Shown here one piece after another: positions 12,564-25,243 of a stretch of DNA of 64,000 nt. The stretch comes from Hanleya hanleyi (taxonomy: Eukaryota; Mollusca; Polyplacophora; Lepidopleurida; Hanleyidae): the NCBI GenBank assembly GCA_036873755.1, contig JAVTVY010025336.1, positions 51,195 through 115,194 on the forward strand, read 5' to 3'. The position numbers were made by a program, and so were the translations under genes. Every line of letters starts with the position of its first letter. The stretch's first letter is position 1. The notes below the pieces were generated by a model. It saw nothing but the letters and a program-made list of their open reading frames with translations. It ran no database searches and was not told where the DNA came from.

Positions 12564-14730
12564 ATATACATGTATATGAACATTGATATATCTTTTGACA
12601 TTTCCTGTGGATCACAGATGACATGTGGATGGATGCAAATATCAGTTCCAATATTCTGTAACCTGTCGTCGTCCATGCATGACGAATTTGCGCGTTCAGA
12701 ATCGATTGAACACTATAAGCAGCAAAGGCATGAAATACAAAATATATATTGATGCATGTTTCAATAATATCGCCCAGGAATCACGATCTTCCTATAGTCA
12801 AATATGACATAGAATATCGGTAAGTCCATTCAGTACTGCTCAGTTCAGTATCATTCAGCACTGTTCACTTTGACTTTGGGAGTCTCTAGTTAACCTTGGG
12901 TACTGTGTCAAAATTCACTGTACATAATAATACCTGTCAGTAAATGACATTCCAGTTACTCACCGCTGTTCAGTAACCGATTATTAACAACCACGGTCAT
13001 ATAACTTTGCAGTAATGTGCTGTACTGACCTTGAATACTGCTGGTCAGTTACTGATTGAACACCATAAGTTTATTTCATAAATCAAACGCGGGGTGACTA
13101 TCTTGACTGTTACTGATTGGTGGAGAATTTGTTAACAGCAGTTAGGGGTAGGGTTTGGGGTTAGGGTAACATTCCGTTATCAACATGAACTGGTAGGAAA
13201 ACAGACTCGGTGCCTTAAAACTTTTCTGGGTATACAATATAATATTGTACTTCATGCCGACTGAACAATTTATTGCATATGTAATATTTAATTTTTTGCG
13301 ATGGACAATTTACCCACTTAAACATACGTGGTCCTTTGTGTTTGTTACATAGTAGTAACTTGTTGATAGCCAGAGATTAGAACGTTCATAGCATTCAACT
13401 GACAGATCAATAATGGTTGGTTACTGGATTTTGTTTTTTTGTGGCCAACGGCTGATTACTGAATGTCGTATCTGCTGTGTGCATGTACACCAATGCCCAT
13501 ATGTCTATATACATATGATACGATTCGCCCTTAGTCAGTTTATAATATCGTTCAATTGTATCCCATTTCGCTCGAATATTTGTCAGTTGAAATTTGGATT
13601 TTATCGAAGACCTGGTGTCCGCAAGTTATCTAACAAAACAATAGATGTGGATCTAGATATTAATCATGGTATAATAGATATTGCCCTATTTCTACATAGT
13701 TGTACATTCCACGTCTATGGAGCCTAGACAGTATTATACATGCGTATATTTCACAAGGTATATATAGCGAATACCATTGAAATGATTTTTAGAACTGGCC
13801 TCGATCATGCGCATGGAGAATAGTGAATGTTTCCATGGAATTCCGAATTTTAGTTTTCAGGTCTTGTGAATCCTCAAGAGCATATGATTATCGGAATTCC
13901 CTGGACTTGCAGGGATTTTATTACTCATTTACAGGCATTTACAGGCAATCTCCTAAAAAAGTATTCCTATTAGAGACACGGCGCGCCTGAGGAGTGGAAC
14001 AACAATCGGTCTTCATAAATGGTCATTTTGGTTGCTTGTTGTGGTGATATGCTGGCGGCAGTTTGAGAAATATCTTTGCCTTTTATTTGCCCATTTCTGA
14101 CAATTTCGGTTGTCCTGCCTTCAGCCATATAGACGCGTAATTAACCTTTGGTTGACTTCTTTGCCAACGAATGACACGTCTCGCGAGTCTGGCTATAGTA
14201 CTAATGTGTTTGGGTCCTGAGAGTCCCAATGCAATTGGGTTTCTGCTGATCCATAGGCCATGTTGACAGAATGTCACCTAGACAATGTATAATCTTTAAA
14301 ACGGCTCGGCCATGATAGTGCTCTCAAAGGTATTGACCTCAAACTTCTTCGGAAATGATCAGTCGTTAAAGAGTCAACTGATCCGTCATCACCTTGCTAA
14401 GCGTTTTTGTCGCAAACCCTGCTGAACCAGTTTGACCATCAGGCGCTAAACAGCCATGCACATGGACCTCGCCTTGTTATTTCAGTCCCCACAGAATAGA
14501 TTTAAAACGCGACAAATATATTATTGAAACTGAGTCTTAAAATCCGTGTTATAATATACATCATATCCTCATCGGCAGAAATTATATCCGCTGTATCAAG
14601 CAGATTTACTATAGCGGTTTGTTTTGAAGCGCGATAATGACTGTGTCGCAAAATATGCTACACAACGGAGCGGCTAGACATTTCTGGAAGAGTACCTTTA
14701 GCACAGCCGACCGTGGTCTAAAACTGCGAT

Positions 14731-14777
14731 TTTCACACCGAAATCAGTTTTTTTAATAAACTGATTTCGGTGTGAAA
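14731..14777. repeat. Perfect 20-bp hairpin, A2
   Basis: This is identical to the hairpin at 5578-5624. Confidence 0.85.
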
Positions 14778-16727
14778 TGTCGATAACCGGGAAGCGGGAA
14801 AACTACCAAAGTTTCTCTATCTTTCTCACAGTTTGACAGCATGATTTAAATCCCTATATCTTGCCGACACGATCTTGACGTCTCTAAGGCATATGCCAAC
14901 CATATTATATTGCTTGGATTAAAGTTAAATATCGAAATTCCAAATGCTCTCACGAATTGATGTCAAATGAAAATATTGATAACGAATGTCCACAGACATT
15001 CAACCTATTTTGAAATTGCTACATTTTTTGTCCAGAGCAGATGCAACATGGAGGTCTCTATCGGCCTTGTTGACTGACATTTCGATATTACTTGATATTG
15101 GCGGGCATTCTGGAGAATTTGTAGACAGAAAATAACCCACCGGATAAGCCTCAGAACTCTATCGATTCTCAACGTCTGAACAACGATAACTCTATATAGA
15201 CGTTTAAATATCAGAGGGAAAGGAACAAAGGCGGTGATTAGAATGTATCGATCTGCACAATAATCACGGAACAATTTTTGCATGTAGATTAGTCAACGCG
15301 GTATTAATTTTCCGCATGGAATACATTTTAATAAAAGGAGTTCAATCAAATCTATTGCCACGCTAAAAGAGACTCACGCAGCTCAAATGACACGGGCCAC
15401 TGAGTAGCATAAGACTTTTGCAGAGGAGAAATACAGAGCATGTGCTGGTGTTTCAGGGCCATAAATTCCGAAAATCATCTGGTTAAACATACATGTACAC
15501 ATGAAAAAAAATATATTCACGTATGCTAATATAGACTCTATAATAATTACATTGTCTGATAATTATATCGTCTGATAATGGAAACAATTTCAACAAACTA
15601 CTTTCGTGGTTATTCGTCTATCGGAGAGAAATAAAGCTTGTGTTTGTTTGATCGCTTGTTCATGCCTTTGGACTGTGGACGAGAAAAACTTCTGCGGACG
15701 AGAGCTGCCTACTCAGTATCGGGTCTGGCTTTTATATCTCAGCGATCCTAGCTGTTCACCCAGTCTTTCCGTCCATATTGTCTCTCTCTTCGTGTACAAT
15801 TCAAACTATGTGAGAAATAATTCACTAGCAGACGCCATTCGATATGCCGTGAGAGGACAACATATAAGGGTTAAGGATGATCTCGCGTGATGGCTAATGG
15901 TGGCACATGCGCATCGCGTCTGAACACGGAGAAGTCGTTAAAAAGTTTCACGGCGAAATTAGACGAGATTCACGAGATGTAATTTTGTCGGATGGTCAGT
16001 ATTGCTACTGTCCATCGGATGACCAAACCACTCCAATACGGGGACTCATAAGGATCCATCATTGGATCTGATGAATCTAAACGGAATGTCTGTATTCTGA
16101 GAAGCCATATCTGATGAACTCTACCCATCAGTCTAGTCAAGCTTATCCTCTACCGCAGCGCAGGTCCTATCGAACGGTAGCCAAAAAAGCCTACATATGG
16201 ATGCATAGATTAAAGGCATTTATCACCGTTCCTGGTTGTTTTTTGTTTTTAATCAAGAGCCAATGTCACAGCTGTCATACTGGTGACATATCCTGACATG
16301 AGTCAAGCTTCTTTCGTTGATGTATCCGTCTCTCTGTCTCCATCCGCCCTCACAGATCTATGCCTTCCCTTCTTAATCTGCCATATACAAAAATACAGAA
16401 CAAAACCTGCCCTAGGCGGTACCTGTCAGTATAATGTACAAAAAATCAGTTCATCGCAAACGGCGCTGTAGCTTTTAATATATATAGCTATAGACATATC
16501 CTGAAGCCATGAACCGGAACTACTTTAAATGAAAATACAACCAATGTTCTTTTATTTTTAAACCAAAAATGATTTCATTTCAATATGCGAATCATTTCGA
16601 CGTCAATAGGCATGTAACAATCCCCAATGATACGTTGATTATGTTATTATACAATGCACAGAATGTAGTGAAATAACGAATACGCTGGTGACACGTGCAA
16701 ATGCCCACGTGAAGACTCGATCTCGTG

Positions 16728-16800
16728 AATTCTCGCGATACTATGATAACTGGAAATTCTTTAAGGAAGACGGCTGGTTACTGAATGTCGGATCTGTCAC
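16728..16800. mobile_element. Family D left arm, A2 copy
   Basis: TTTAAGGAAGACGGCTGG then TTACTGAATGTCGGATCTG matches the left arm in A3 almost exactly. The right arm is missing because A2 breaks off at 17,576 inside the element. Confidence 0.62.
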
Positions 16801-17029
16801 TTGATTCGTATATTTTGAAAATGTCCTACTGTCGATCCACTAACCTAATTTCGCAGATATTAGCTTCTTTGATCACATTGGAAATGTAATACAGCTATGA
16901 TACAAAACCTGTATCGCACCTTTACATTCTTGTCAAGTTAATTTTCGATTCTGTTTGGACTTTGTTTATGCTAAGATATTGTGAATTGAGAAATAAATTA
17001 TTAGAGTCGTGATCATTTATCTGGTTTGT

Positions 17030-17100
17030 CACACTCGTTTGATAAAACCAAAGGAATCTCACTAAATCTCGTTTCATACGAGATTTATCAAACTCTTGTG
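17030..17100. repeat. Nested imperfect hairpin in A2
   Basis: The inner stem is AAATCTCGT (17064-17072) with ACGAGATTT (17078-17086). An outer arm pair (17030-17046 and 17084-17100) agrees at about 13 of 17 positions and overlaps the inner arm by 3 nt, so both cannot form fully. The A3 copy is at about 27504-27574; A1 has a decayed version at about 7820-7875. It lies inside the family D element. Confidence 0.6.
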
Positions 17101-18360
17101 ATAAAAAAAACAATTCCAAAGGCTTATAGTCTCGCATGAATATATACTTGAATATGGATGAAGCAATCAGTTCGGATTGATGACCCTCTCCATATGCCTC
17201 ATGGACAGCTTTAATGGATTGTCGCAACCCAATGAATATAAGAATCGAAGACAGGCGAGTTTACGCGGTCAGCCGTACTTCATTTTCAGAAGGAATTTTA
17301 GGCGGAGAGCGTCTCAGATCAGACATAAAAGACACAAATTTTACAGAGACAAATTCCCTGGCACATAAATCGAATATCACACTCTCAACTGTCAAGAGGT
17401 TATGACTGTTTATAACCGCTATCTTGATGGGATATCTATAAGTCCTTCACGCCGAGATATCCACGTAACGTGTCTCAGCGCGGCGATCCGGGCAGCGAAA
17501 ATCGTCTTACACAATATTCCCTGTGGGTCATGCAGGAGAAATGTCTTCTGAGGACGGTTGGAGTGACGGCACAAACTGGGATCTACCGTGGTAAAAGCGA
17601 CTAAGAAATCCTGTATAAACCTTCGACTGGGGTAAAGAAAAAACACGACCGTGTATGCGATATGGACGCCATATCGCCCAAAATAAAGAATGGGGACTGG
17701 ATGAAACATATGTTGCTGTAGGTGGCTTCCCCAAGAGCTAACATGAGCCTTCAATCCAGGGTCAAGACGGACAAATTAATTAGATTCTTTTTCGTGCTAG
17801 GGGACAACATCTACGAGTTCCCTCCAATCTCGTCTTGAACATGGGGGCTGGATCATTCTAGATACCTCCTTTGTTGAATAAATTTCCATTTCTAACAGTT
17901 TTCCGTAGTAATAGTCCGTTCTTCCTCTCATCTTCTCGAATAGATAATACCCATCATTTTAATGATTTGGAGATGAATATTAAAGACTGATGGGCATATT
18001 TTATCGTGGTGTGTAGGATGTCTGCATCGCGCCAGGTTTTGTACCTTGTATAGATGCACCTAAGTCAAGATTAGGGATCGCTTTGAATTATATTTTAAAG
18101 GCGTGCTTGGTGTTTAAATAAATATACACAATCAGAGCCTGTCTGAGATGTGGGATATAATATTTTCTAGTGACGCCATGCAACAAACCCACAAACCCAT
18201 TTTCTCATGGGCAATATAACTTCGATAATATTCAATGGCAGGAGATGTTGAAGGCGCTTCTACTGGTCCAACAAAAGTATCTGCCACAAAAAAAGTCCAA
18301 ACCATTTCCATTTGACCGATTCATAGCAAAGTAGAACATATACCATTTGTTAGGGAATTG

Positions 18361-18412
18361 CGATATCTGTTTGAAACCTGCTTTCACGATATCGGTTTCA
18401 AACCTGCTTTCA
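18361..18412 (+). repeat. Two-copy 26-bp tandem repeat
   Basis: CGATATCTGTTTGAAACCTG then CTTTCA is followed at once by CGATATCGGTTTCAAACCTG then CTTTCA. The two units differ at two positions. Confidence 0.85.
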
Positions 18413-18838
18413 ACATGTTAACAGTCCAGGGTTCCAATATATTTATCTCTGCAAACGATATAGGCCTGTTACAATAATATGCCCTTAGATAAATAAAAAC
18501 CAATGTGCTTATTTGGACTGGCTCCACTTCCGACCAGTTCAAACAAGAGAAGAGAGTACCCTCAACATATGGAAATCATTTTTCAAATAATACGGTACAT
18601 ATTACCGGAGTCTGCAGTTCAAGTTTCTCGTCTTTCCTTTTTCGAATGGAATCGAGACATGTGTTCAGCAAACTCCTAACAACTCCCCTCGAGTGGATGC
18701 AATGAATAACGCCTTCGGCCGGCGATTATGGAAATCCGTTTCTGGAATAAATATATCTCCACTGACTTCCTCCACATGATGATAATGGTGTACATATGGA
18801 GAGTGCTTGTATTGAAGTTCTATGTTTATATTTTCCTT

Positions 18839-19400
18839 AACCCTATCTGGGCTGGGCGATTTGGGGTGTACCGCAGCCTGGGGAGGGGCGGAAAGTGGCC
18901 CTCTATATATTTTCTCTGTCCCTGAGGCTAGAGGGCTGAAACTAACCACACTATATCTTTGGGTCAAGCTCTAATAGAAAATGCATAAAAAATACAAATC
19001 CAAGATGGCCGCCATGATGACGTCATTTCAAAAAAGCATTTTCTGGCCGATTTTTCGGTCAATTTTTTTATTTAGGCGTTTTCTTCTCAAAAACTGCATG
19101 ATCAATTAAATAATAATCTGATATGAAATGAAATATGTTTTACCCACTTTTCCATGCAGAAAGGCACTTATTGTGAAGAAATCTGACAAAAACATCACTT
19201 TTCTGGTACCCACATGGATTTTGAATTTATCCATGATCGTCTACTCGGAGGGTCATGCAAATAGGCTCAAAATGACCCTAATATGATAAGCTTCAAAGTC
19301 ACGGAGTATCAGCTCTATTGTTTTGCCGTTCCGGATATAGGAACAAAAAACCAGCAGGGCGGGGGCAAAAGTGGAATGACGTCCTTTCACAGCTAGAATC
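18839..19400. repeat. Probable dispersed repeat with ATGGCCGCCAT motif
   Basis: It begins near TTAACCCTATCTGGGCTGGG, with GGGGAGGGGCGGAAAGTGGC, AAGATGGCCGCCATGATGAC, GTCATTT, and later GGCGGGGGCAAAAGTGGAA. This composition and the 'AAGATGGC...GACGTCAT' block recall non-autonomous repeats in marine invertebrates. The TTAA at its start would suit a piggyBac- or Kolobok-type target, but no matching right terminus is visible. Confidence 0.35.
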
Positions 19401-19836
19401 GTATCTCCAGACCGTATTACCTCGTCCGTTTTCGAAACACCTCATTTACACGATACTAATAGCACAATAATCCAAGCAAGTATTCGAATTAATCGCTTCT
19501 GTTAGGTGACCAAAAATTCATATTTATGGACGTAATGTGCCGAGTGAATGGCATGTATATATAATACGCTATCAATCAATAGGATTGTCTTCAGACCATA
19601 TCCTTTCGAGTACATCTCACACAGACCTCATGTATGGTCAGTATATATGTGACCTGTGGCTTTTACCGCAACATATGTATGAATACGTCTATAAACTAAG
19701 CTTCTAATACTGGATTATGTAAATCGTACATCTGCGCCGAAATTGCACCCCTTACAGTCACGATCAAAAACTGCATATATATGTAATGAGACAAATGCCG
19801 GGAAATAGAAACCTGACAATCGTTCCAAGAATTTTC

Positions 19837-20241
19837 AACGTTTTCGATCAAACCATGATCAGGTGATGTAGAATCGGCCATACACGATTAACTCACGAAC
19901 ATTTACCAAAAAAAAAGAGCCAGTCCCAAGGTGTATTCCATGCCATGAAGATCTCACGGTGAAACATACACTTATCGAATGCATAGATTTTAAGATCGTA
20001 AGAGATGCATTTTATCGAGCGACTACTTTGGAAGATGTTTTTAGTCGGGGGAGGGAGGATTGCATCTTGGGTTATTTGAGATAAATAGGTTTGTTGCATA
20101 AGTTTTAATGTATGTATATTTTAATGCGATGAATTGCTAAGTTATTGGCTTGAGTACTTGGAATTCTGTTTGGTCGTCGCTATATAGCTGAAATATTGCT
20201 GAACGCGACATTTAAACCTTAATTCTCTCTCTCTCTCTCTT
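19837..20241 (+). pseudogene. LINE 3' end (RNase H-type) at the start of A3
   Basis: LINE similarity begins at AACGTTTTCGATC, about 40 bp inside the point where the other truncated copies start. The upstream DNA at 19,690-19,836 is unrelated or too diverged to align. A nine-A run breaks the frame after the HEHL-type motif (here HEHLP-like). The zinc-cluster part reads from 19,922 but meets a premature TAA at 20082-20084, where the other copies have GAGAGAAAT. The 3' UTR core and a longer CT run (20224-20241) follow. It is the paralogue of the tail at bases 1-319. Confidence 0.84.
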
Positions 20242-22863
20242 CACTAATTTGGTTTTGGTTGCCTACATTTCTTCAGTTGATTGATATATCTTACTGTAAT
20301 TGGTATCTTCATGCAATGATTGTTCGATTATCTTCATTTTCCCATTTGAATTTCGTTTGATTGTCAGCAACAATTTGTCGATTCGTTGACGGACCGAATT
20401 TCTTTAATTTAGGTTCTCAATTTTATCTACGGTTTCTCATCCTTACAAGAGTATAGATGATATACGTTATATTCAAAGCATGATTAGTTTTCTCAGTATT
20501 GTGACCTACAGCGATGGACACAAGCTCTCTTAAGACCAAAGACTCCTCAATTCCGTACATATACTTGATCGGACGAGGCAATTACTGGTAATACAATTTA
20601 GAGTAGACCGCACAGCAGCCTGCTACACGGAAGAATCTATATGGACTGGATACCAGATCACTGGGGAAAGAAGAACTAAACCATTTGTTGTGTTTAATTA
20701 TTTAGAGATCTTTTGACAACATATGTGGTCTTGAATTAGCGAACCAGCGGGCTGGAGATAAGAATATTTTCTCCTCGAAATGTATTCCATTATTAACGAA
20801 TGCCGATAAGGGCTGGTCGTAGATTCAGATAAATGCGTCTAGCAAGGTATTATCCCTGATTAAATGCTTGCCTACTGCCTTATTCCCTATCATTAAGAAC
20901 TAATCCTTCCACATTCGGTTAAAGCGAGTGTTTGAATCGATCTGATTAATATCTGTATAATTATATCATCATTGACGATGTTGATGCCAGTAATGCATGG
21001 TAGATAATGAGAAGAACTGCCAAAACTGACAAAATATCAGACGCATATGAGCTCCAACATATTCATGTATTCAACACGGATGATTTGATATATTATATCT
21101 GCGTTGCGATTTTAGGCCCGGTATGAATGCGTTTGATGACTATATTCTGGATATGTGAAAATCTGATAAACATTATCTCTGTTTTTACAGTATCAAACAG
21201 TGATACGCTTTATTCTGAAACCATAAAAATGGAACAAAGCAAGATATTCAGGTCTTTCTTCGAACATTGTAAATACGTTTTGACAATAAACGGGCGGTTT
21301 TGGTCGCTTTTTTCGAACACCAAAGGAACTCTGTCTACGATAGTATAAAATAATATTTGTTTACATTAATATAAAAATATTGCTTCCAATGCATATCCTT
21401 GGGTTTATTATTGCAAGCCCTCCAACGGCCACATTAAAGAGAATGTTGAAGTTAATACGTTGTGTCGTGCATTGACAATGGGCTCGATGGCGAGTGGAAC
21501 AGTCTACGATCAATCTCTGCCAAGAGAGATGCTCCTCCACGCATCCGGGGTCACACTACTTCATCGATGAACACGCAAAAGCGAGAAATGAAAAAGAAAA
21601 TAGAACATACAACACCACGACGGCTTGGGAATGGCGCACAATAATTTCTTTAGACATCAGCAAGTTTCGGATCGATGCGGTGTAGAGGAATTGCCAGGAA
21701 GCTCTGTTAGTGTAGCTCTACGGCCCAATGTTCCGAGATCGGGCCAAGTTTTGAGGTAATGAGTTGTGCCTTCATTGCTTCATTTGGGGGGAAATATCTT
21801 CTCTTTGGCCATTGGTGTCGTGGATATTTCTGATACTCTTCCCGAGATTAAAACTCAGCAAATTTCGCCTGATCGCGTTCTCCAAATTATAACCCCGATA
21901 TGGCGTTGCCGAATATTCTTACCCTAGCCCCCGGCGATGTACGGTCATCCACTGTCTGATCACCAAGACAGATATCGCGATCTGCAACCCATGAATACAA
22001 ATCTCCTCGCCCTGGCTAGTCTCACATGAATACCACATTAACGGATCCGGAGACATCTGCAATTAAATGGCTGCAAACACCATACAGTATAGCTGATGGG
22101 CTTCCTTCTCGCCAACAATGCGGCGTTCATTATGGTTAAGCTTGGGATATGAGCCGTTGGGTCGTTAGGAGTTCCTCACAATGGCAGTTGAAAATATATT
22201 CACAGATAATATCCTGTTTGTGGGTTCCAGCAATTTCTGATAGCGTTTGTTTGCCTGGCAATGATTCCGAGTTTCAGTAATCCCTTCTATTAAGGCGCCG
22301 TTATCTCGGGAAGTTGTTTTCTTCATTTTACTTTCTGTCGACCCATGATGATGAGATCATAGCGTACGAATATTGACGCAGATTATGGGGAAGGCTTACC
22401 GGCACTAGAGCTGTCTTAAGTTTTGGAGTATTGTAAAGCTAATGTCAACTCAATTAACACTACTTTGGATTCAAAGGTCTGAGAGCATTCGAAAAAGGAG
22501 GATATTATTTGTTGATCCTGTTATGAGAGTAACCGATCGTTATGCTAGACTCGGTGCTATGTATTTACTGGGATTGCATAATCGCTCTTCAAACTGGGAC
22601 ATGTTGTATAAACTGGTGTGTTGCGTTGTAGAAATATTAACGTATACATTGCCAGAATCAAGTCGTCACACCCTCCATAAATATCCCACGCTGATGGCGA
22701 ATACGATGTACGGGATGCCTGGTTCCCAACACGACACAGTATACCTAGTGGTGCAGAACTGAAAAGTTTGCCTGCATGTGTAGATATGTATGACAACTGC
22801 ATCGGCGGAGAAGAGTAAAGGACAATACAGGGGGTTACCTGGATCGCTATTTCTCATTTGCCA

Positions 22864-23313
22864 ACTGTAGGCTATACTCATCTGAACAGCTAGAAACATT
22901 TCGATCAAGCCATGATTAGACGATGTAGAATCGGTCGTACACGACTAACTCACGAGCATTTGCTGAAAAAAAAAAGCCAGCCCCGAGGTGTTCCATGCCA
23001 CGAAGATCTCACGGTGAAACATATTCTTATCGAGTGTATAGATTTTAAAATTGTAAGAGATAAATTTTATCGAGCAGCTACTTTGGAAGATCTTTTTAGT
23101 CGATTAAAAGAAGATTGTATTTTAAATTATTTCAGAGAGATTTGTTTTATAAATTTAGGTTTGTTGTATAAATTTTAATATATTTACATGTTTGAAAACA
23201 TTAATTTACTGAGTTATTAACTTGAATACTTAGAATTTTGTTCGCTCGTCGATATATAACTGAGCTATTGCTGAACGCAACATTACACCTTAATTCTCTC
23301 TCTCTCTCTTCCT
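22864..23313 (+). pseudogene. LINE 3' end (RNase H-type), in A3, frame restored
   Basis: This is the counterpart of the tails in A1 and A2 but more diverged. The frame is open across the poly-A tract: 22912-23178 reads RRCRIGRTRLTHEHLLKKK, then the Cys/His cluster GVPCHEDLTVKHILIEC, and ends GLLYKF with a TAA. Two indels around the A run compensate each other, and there is a short in-frame insertion before the last residues. Only about 88 C-terminal residues remain, without reverse transcriptase or endonuclease, so it cannot be active. It marks the same insertion as in A1 and A2. Confidence 0.85.
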
Positions 23314-25196
23314 CCATACATGTAGATGAACATTGATATATATTCTGACATTTCCTGTGGATCACAGATGCCATATGGATGGATACAAATGTCAGATCCA
23401 ATATTCTGTAACCACGGTTCCATAGCTTTGCATTAATGTGCTGTACTGACTTGAATACTGTTGGTCAGTTACTGATTGAACACCATGAGTTTATTTCATA
23501 AATGAAACACAGGGTGACTATCTTGACTGTTACTGATTGGTGGAGAATTTGTTAACTGAACAGTACAGCACGGGGACCTTTCATATCATTAACGTCCCGT
23601 TACCAAAATGAACTGGTAGGAAAACAGACTCGGTGCCTGAAAACTTTTCTGGGTTCACAATATAATATTGTACTTCATGCCAACTGAACAATTTCTTGCA
23701 TATGTAATATTTTATTTTTGCCACTTCTATCGCACCTGTTCTGGGGCCATTTTCTCACCTAAACATACGTGGTCCTTTGTGTTTGTAACATAGTAGTAAC
23801 TTGTTGGTAGCCAGACATTAGAACATTCATAGTATCCAACTGACAGATCAATACATGGTTGGTTATCGGATTTTGTTTTTGTGGCCAACGGCTGATTACT
23901 GAATGTTGGATCTGCTGCGTGCATGTACACCAGTGCCCATATGTCTATATACATATGCTAAGATTCGCCCTTATTCAGCCTATAGTATCGTTCAGTTGTA
24001 TCTCATTTCGCTCGAATGTTTGTCAGCTGAAAATTTAGATTTTATCATACACCTGGTGTCTGCGAGTTATCTAACAAAACTATATATGTGGCTCTAGACA
24101 TCATTGTATAATAAATATTGTCCTATTTCTACATACATGTAGTTGTACATTCCACGTCTATGGAGCCTAGACAGTGTTATACATTCGTATATTCCACAAA
24201 GTATATAGCGAATACCATTGAAATGATAGTTAGAACTGAGCTCGATCTTGCGCATGGAGAATAGTAAATGTTTTCTTGGAATTCCAAATTTTTGAATTTT
24301 CAGGTCGTGTGAATCCTCAAGAGTATATGATTGTCGGGATTCCCAGGACTTGCAGGGATTTTATTACTCATTTACAGGCAATCTCCTAAAAAAGTATTCC
24401 TATTAGGCACACGGCGCGCCTGAGGAGTGGAACAACAATCGGTCTTCATAAATGGTCATTTTGGTTGCTTGTTGTGGTGATATGCTGGCGGCAGTTTGAG
24501 AAATATCTTTGCCTTTTATTTGCCCATATCTGACAATTTCGGTTGTCCTGCCTTCAGCCATATAGACGCGTAATTAACCTTTGCTTGATTTCTTTGCTAA
24601 CGAATGACACGTCTCGCGAGTCTGGCTATAGTGTGTTTGAGTCTTGATAGTTCCAATGCAATTGGGTTTCTGCTGATCCATAGGCCATGTTGACAGAATG
24701 TCACCTAGACAATGTATAATCTTTAAAACGGCTCGACCATGAGAGTGCTCCCAAAGGTATTGACCTCAAACTTCTTCGGAAATGATCAGTCGTTAAAGAG
24801 TCAACTAATCCTTCATCACCTTGCTAAGCGTTTTCGTCGCAAACCCTGTTGAACCAGTTTGACCTTGAGGCGCCATGTAGTTAATTTCCATTTGTGTTAA
24901 CATTTGTGAAGAGTCATCTACATGGACCTCGCCTTGCTATTTCAGTCAAAAAAGTGTAAAGGCAATATTTGAAATCCGACGAATATGTTAGTGAAATTGA
25001 GACCTATCTCCGTGTTCCAGTTTACATCATATCCTCACCGGCAGAAATTATATCCGCTGTATCAAGCAGATTTACAATGACGGTTTGTTTTGAAGCGCGA
25101 CAATGACTGTGTCGCAAAATATGCTACACAACGGAGCGGCTAGAAATTTCTGGAAGAGTACCTTTAGCACAGCCCACCTTGATCTAAAACTGCGAT

Positions 25197-25243
25197 TTTC
25201 ACATCGAAATCAGTTTTTTTAATAAACTGATTTCTGTGTGAAA
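25197..25243. repeat. Mutated hairpin, A3
   Basis: Left arm TTTCACATCGAAATCAGTTT, right arm AAACTGATTTCTGTGTGAAA. Relative to A1 each arm has one substitution at a different pair. One pair becomes T:G and the neighbouring one a C/T mismatch, so the changes do not compensate. Confidence 0.8.

Larger units (their letters stand above)
9905..17576 (+). repeat. Tandem unit A, copy 2 (truncated at its right end)
   Basis: Homology to A1 starts just after the end of A1, giving a head-to-tail junction at about 9,890-9,920. Near the junction about 60 bp present in A1 (around 709-765) are missing. The right end is sharp: after GGAGTGACGGCACAAA the sequence leaves A1 (8407 onward) and A3 (about 28,118 onward), which continue together. 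A2 matches A3 at some early sites, A1 through about 11.6-15.9 kb, and A3 again from about 16.3 kb. It contains LINE tail 12136-12563 and the hairpin at 14731-14777. The rest holds no recognisable gene. Confidence 0.92.
17577..19836. other. Spacer between A2 and A3
   Basis: This stretch is not shared with the other A-A junction. It includes a 26-bp tandem duplication (18361-18412), a probable dispersed repeat (18839-19400), and, at 19,425-19,500, a short block resembling the D outer arm (CGAAACACCTCATTTACACG). A minus-strand 111-codon frame (17419-17754) overlaps the A2 end and shows no domain. I see no gene. Confidence 0.6.
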
